Source: Pseudomonas monteilii
GTDB lineage: Bacteria > Pseudomonadota > Gammaproteobacteria > Pseudomonadales > Pseudomonadaceae
Direction of reading: 5' to 3'
DNA: 64,000 bases
Assembly (NCBI GenBank): GCA_001534745.1
Contig: CP013997.1
Coordinates: forward strand, 3,844,001 to 3,908,000
Part shown: positions 61,712 through 64,000 of the stretch, piece by piece
How positions within the stretch are numbered: position 1 is the first letter of the stretch
Layout of the letters: each line of letters starts with the position of its first letter
Position numbers and translations under genes: made by a program
The notes under the pieces: generated by a model
Database searches by the model: none
Told to the model about the DNA's origin: nothing
The model's input: only the letters and a program-made list of their open reading frames with translations

Positions 61712-61881
61712 GGTCTTGTCCTCTTGATGATCACGATGTGTAGTCGTATTGCCGAAGCTAAAGCGTGGCTCGACGCCCGACTACTGGCATAAATGTCAGG
61801 GTGCTGCCGCGTCACATGCCTTTTGAAGGTACGCCCCTGCCAGGCTAGGATGTCCCTTCCCTCTCCAAGGACGCGGCCTTC

Positions 61882-62346
61882 ATGATCATCGGTGCATTGC
61901 TCATCCTGACCTGGCTGGTAGTGCTGCTGCGCTACCCGGCCAAGGCCCTGGTGATTTCGCTGGCTGCGGTCTGCGGATTGGGTCTGGTGGCTGCCTGGGT
62001 CGCCTGGCAGGATCATCGTGAAGCCGCGCAACTGGCACGCCTCGAACTTCGCCTGCGCTATGCGCCCGACCAGTGCCCTGCTGATCGCGCCTTGCGGGTC
62101 GAGATGAAGAACGGCAACGAGGTGCCCCTGGTCGAGTTGCGCTGGCAGGTCGCCGCCTATGCGCCCGGCGACACGATCAACCTGGCCGAAAACACCTACG
62201 ATTCGCCGCGTTACCAGGGCCCCGGCCAGGTTCAGCCTGGCGCGGCCTGGAGCGATTGCCTGCCCCTGCCGCCCGTCCGTGCGGGTTATCGGGCGCAGAC
62301 GCTGGTATTCCGTGCCGAGCAGTTGCAAGGTCGCTTCGCTGACTGA
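61882..62346 (+). CDS. Small membrane-anchored protein, function unknown
   Basis: A 154-residue protein with two hydrophobic N-terminal segments (about 2-18 and 22-44) and a soluble C-terminal part with two cysteines (APDQCPADRAL and WSDCLPLPP) that could form a disulfide in the periplasm. The C-terminal part has a beta-sandwich look (LRVEMKNGNEVPLVELRWQV). It is 28 bases upstream of the dehydrogenase gene on the same strand, so probably co-transcribed. Confidence 0.7.
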   Translation: MIIGALLILTWLVVLLRYPAKALVISLAAVCGLGLVAAWVAWQDHREAAQLARLELRLRYAPDQCPADRALRVEMKNGNEVPLVELRWQVAAYAPGDTINLAENTYDSPRYQGPGQVQPGAAWSDCLPLPPVRAGYRAQTLVFRAEQLQGRFAD

Positions 62347-62374
62347 TCGCCCCTTACATTGACAGGTACCGTGC

Positions 62375-63199
62375 ATGTCCGTCGTCTTGATCACCGGTTG
62401 TTCCAGTGGCATCGGCCACGCCCTCGCCGAAGCCTTTCGCGACGCCGGTCACCGTGTCTGGGCCACGGCGCGACGCCCCGAGGACGTCGAGCGGCTGAGC
62501 GCTGCCGGTTTGCGTGGGTATGGCCTGGAGGTGACCGATGCCGAGGGCGTGGCGCGTCTGGCCGAGCGGCTGGAAGCCGAGGAAGGCGGGTTGGACATTC
62601 TGATCAACAATGCCGGTTACGGCGCCATGGGGCCGTTGCTGGACGGCGGTGGCGAGGCGCTGCGCCAGCAGTTCGAGACCAACGTGTTCGCCCTCGTCGA
62701 CGTGACGCGCGCGTTGTTCCCGCTGTTGCGCCGCAGCCAGGGCTTGGTGGTGAACATCGGCAGTGTGTCGGGTGTGCTGGTGACACCCTTCGCTGGCGCC
62801 TACTGTGCGTCCAAGGCGGCGGTCCATGCGCTCAACGATGCACTGAGGCTGGAGCTGGCGCCGTTCGGTGTCCGGGTGATGGAGGTACAGCCAGGCGCCA
62901 TCGCCTCACGGTTCGCCACCCATGCCCAACGTCAGGCCGAACAGGTTCTGACGCCGGCTTCACCCTGGTGGCCGCTGCGCGATGGCGTGCGGGCCAGGGC
63001 CCGGGCCTCCCAGGATCGACCCACGCCGGCGACGGTGCTGGCCCAGGAGGTGTTGCAGGCCTGTGCCCGACAGCCTGTTCCGATTCGGGTGCGCGTGGGC
63101 AACGGCAGCCAGGCACTGCCCTGGCTGGCGCGCTGGGTGCCACGGCGGTGGCTGGATTGGGCGCTGAAAAAGCGGTTTGGTCTGCTGCGCTCGCTCTAG
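62375..63199 (+). CDS. Short-chain dehydrogenase/reductase
   Basis: A 274-residue classical SDR with the NAD(P)-binding TGCSSGIG at 7-14, NNAG at 78-81, and catalytic Ser130, Tyr143 and Lys147 (YCASK). Arg in TARRP near 31-35 suggests NADP preference. The hydrophobic C-terminal ~50 residues may associate with membrane. The substrate is not identifiable. Confidence 0.88.
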   Translation: MSVVLITGCSSGIGHALAEAFRDAGHRVWATARRPEDVERLSAAGLRGYGLEVTDAEGVARLAERLEAEEGGLDILINNAGYGAMGPLLDGGGEALRQQFETNVFALVDVTRALFPLLRRSQGLVVNIGSVSGVLVTPFAGAYCASKAAVHALNDALRLELAPFGVRVMEVQPGAIASRFATHAQRQAEQVLTPASPWWPLRDGVRARARASQDRPTPATVLAQEVLQACARQPVPIRVRVGNGSQALPWLARWVPRRWLDWALKKRFGLLRSL

Positions 63200-63207
63200 G
63201 TCAGGAA

Positions 63208-63690
63208 CCTGCACGTATGCTGACCTAGGTGGTGACTGATCAGCCGCTATCGCTGGCAAGCCAGCTCCCACCAAGACCAAGGCAGCCTGCAAAAAAGGGG
63301 TGTGCACGCTTGCCTATGGGAGCCTGCATATATCCCGGCATAGGTAGTGCCTGATCGACCGCTATCGCTGGCAAGCCAGCTCCCACCAAGACCAAGGCAG
63401 CCTGCAAAAAAGGGGTGTGCACGCTTGCCTATGGGAGCCTGCATATATCCCAGCATAGGTAGTGCCTGATCGACCGCTATCGCTGGCAAGCCAGCTCCCA
63501 CCAAGGCCAAGGCAGCCTGCCAAAAAAGGGTGCACGCTCGCCTGTGGGAGCCTGCACATGTCCCGGCATAGGTGGTGCCTGATCAACCGCTATCGCTGGC
63601 AAGCCAGCTCCCACCCAGACCAATGCAGCCTGCCAAAAAGGGTGTGCTCGCTCGCGTGTGGGAGCGGGCTTGCCCGCGATGGCCCCTGCC
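63208..63690. repeat. Tandem array of four ~115-base REP-containing units
   Basis: Units start at 63246, 63361, 63476 and 63589 (spacing 115, 115, 113), each opening with GCTATCGCTGGCAAGCCAGC and continuing with shared spacer sequence (CAAGGCAGCCTGC, TGGGAGCCTGCA, CGGCATAGGT). A decayed partial unit precedes at about 63208-63245, and the last ends in a canonical REP (GTGGGAGCGGGCTTGCCCGC). The array fills the gap between the dehydrogenase and the convergent efflux gene. Short open frames across it are repeat translations. Confidence 0.93.
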
Positions 63691-63779
63691 AGGGGCCTAA
63701 GCTCCATGCCTGGTCATGGTTACCGGGCGACGCTGATCAGCCTGGCCAGCCTCCCCTCTTCAAGCCGGGACGACGTCAA

Positions 63780-64000
63780 CTACTCGAACGCCTGCCACCC
63801 ACCGCCCAAGGCCTTGTACAACCCCACCAGCGCCTGGGATACGTCCGCCGAACTGTCGATCCACTGCTCCTCGCTGGCCAGCAGCGCTCCTTGCACGGTC
63901 AGCACGTTGACGAAATCCACGGCCCCTTCCACGTACTGCCGCTGGGCCGTTTCCAAGGCGATCCGGTTTTCCTTCACCGCCTCGGCCAGGTGATCCCGAC
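63780..64000 (-). CDS. Outer-membrane efflux protein (OprM/TolC family), C-terminal fragment cut by the window edge
   Basis: The minus-strand frame is open to the window end. It encodes the last ~73 residues of an RND-type outer-membrane channel: RIALETAQRQYVEGAVDFVNV and LLASEEQWIDSSADVSQAL are the paired helices of the second TolC-like repeat, ending LYKALGGGW as in NodT-family lipoproteins. Partner pump genes would lie beyond the window. Confidence 0.85.
   Translation of the reverse strand, partial: RDHLAEAVKENRIALETAQRQYVEGAVDFVNVLTVQGALLASEEQWIDSSADVSQALVGLYKALGGGWQAFE

Noticed and set aside
63246..63690. Possible CRISPR array (regular direct repeats)
   Set aside because: Repeat and spacer are both conserved between units, the period is ~115 bases, and no cas genes are near. 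It is a tandem duplication of a REP unit.
63240..63707. Several short minus-strand frames with repeated Trp-Ala-Cys-Gln-Arg-like endings
   Set aside because: They are translations of the tandem REP units; near-identical peptides recur because the DNA repeats.

Overview
The window is chromosomal DNA of a fluorescent Pseudomonas, most likely of the P. putida group. The evidence is GC-rich coding with strong third-position bias, Pseudomonas-type REP elements (cores such as GCTATCGCTGGCAAGCCAGC) in most long gaps, and long gene runs whose order I remember from Pseudomonas genomes (isc-hsc-fdx, ndk-rlmN-pilF-rodZ-ispG-hisS-yfgM-bamB-der, rplM-rpsI-petABC-sspA-sspB, cysD-cysNC). A methionine gamma-lyase with the same catalytic residues and numbering as the P. 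putida enzyme also points there. All homology statements are from memory; no search was run.

Layout. 1-2.6 kb: end of a dipeptide ABC transporter operon. 2.7-3.7 kb: a membrane protein and a 24-residue hydrophobic microprotein. 4.4-6.0 kb: prfC. 6.4-9.9 kb: a quaternary-amine/osmoprotectant ABC transporter. 10.3-11.5 kb: speC. 11.5-16.8 kb: an unknown gene, a PepSY-flavodoxin-reductase fusion, and an omega-amidase/aminotransferase pair. 16.9-25.6 kb: der, bamB, yfgM, hisS, ispG, rodZ, pilF, rlmN. 25.7-31.8 kb: ndk and the iron-sulfur assembly operon with its IscR-controlled promoter. 31.9-34.4 kb: cysE, trmJ, suhB. 34.4-39.3 kb: stringent starvation proteins, cytochrome bc1, ribosomal proteins S9 and L13. 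39.6-44.9 kb: a GlxA-type regulator, zapE, trpS, a hydrolase and zapG. 45.0-47.2 kb: an accessory patch with AT-rich small frames that look like an orphan toxin tail and immunity gene, then mdeA. 47.4-50.2 kb: cysNC and cysD. 50.6-55.1 kb: a NIF3-like protein, algW, an esterase and rhlB. 55.8-58.4 kb: moaE, moaD, moaC, phoH-like. 58.7-63.2 kb: a degenerate polysaccharide deacetylase, yaaA, two unknown genes and a short-chain dehydrogenase. 63.2-63.7 kb: a four-copy tandem REP array. The window ends in the 3' part of an outer-membrane efflux protein.

Sulfur handling recurs across the window: sulfate activation (cysD, cysNC), serine acetylation (cysE), cysteine desulfuration and Fe-S assembly (iscS and partners), methionine cleavage (mdeA), and a transaminase/omega-amidase couple that can salvage methionine keto acid. 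Fe-S products made by isc feed several local genes (ispG, rlmN, fdx, iscR, and the Rieske protein of petABC).

The most unusual items are the AT-rich toxin-tail/immunity remnant at 45.08-45.51 kb, a deacetylase-like protein that has lost its metal-binding motif, a terminator whose loop carries a perfect TATAAT for the next gene (26.1 kb), a large composite repeat present in opposite orientations about 51 kb apart, and the 115-base tandem REP array. I found no CRISPR array, prophage, insertion sequence, rRNA or tRNA.
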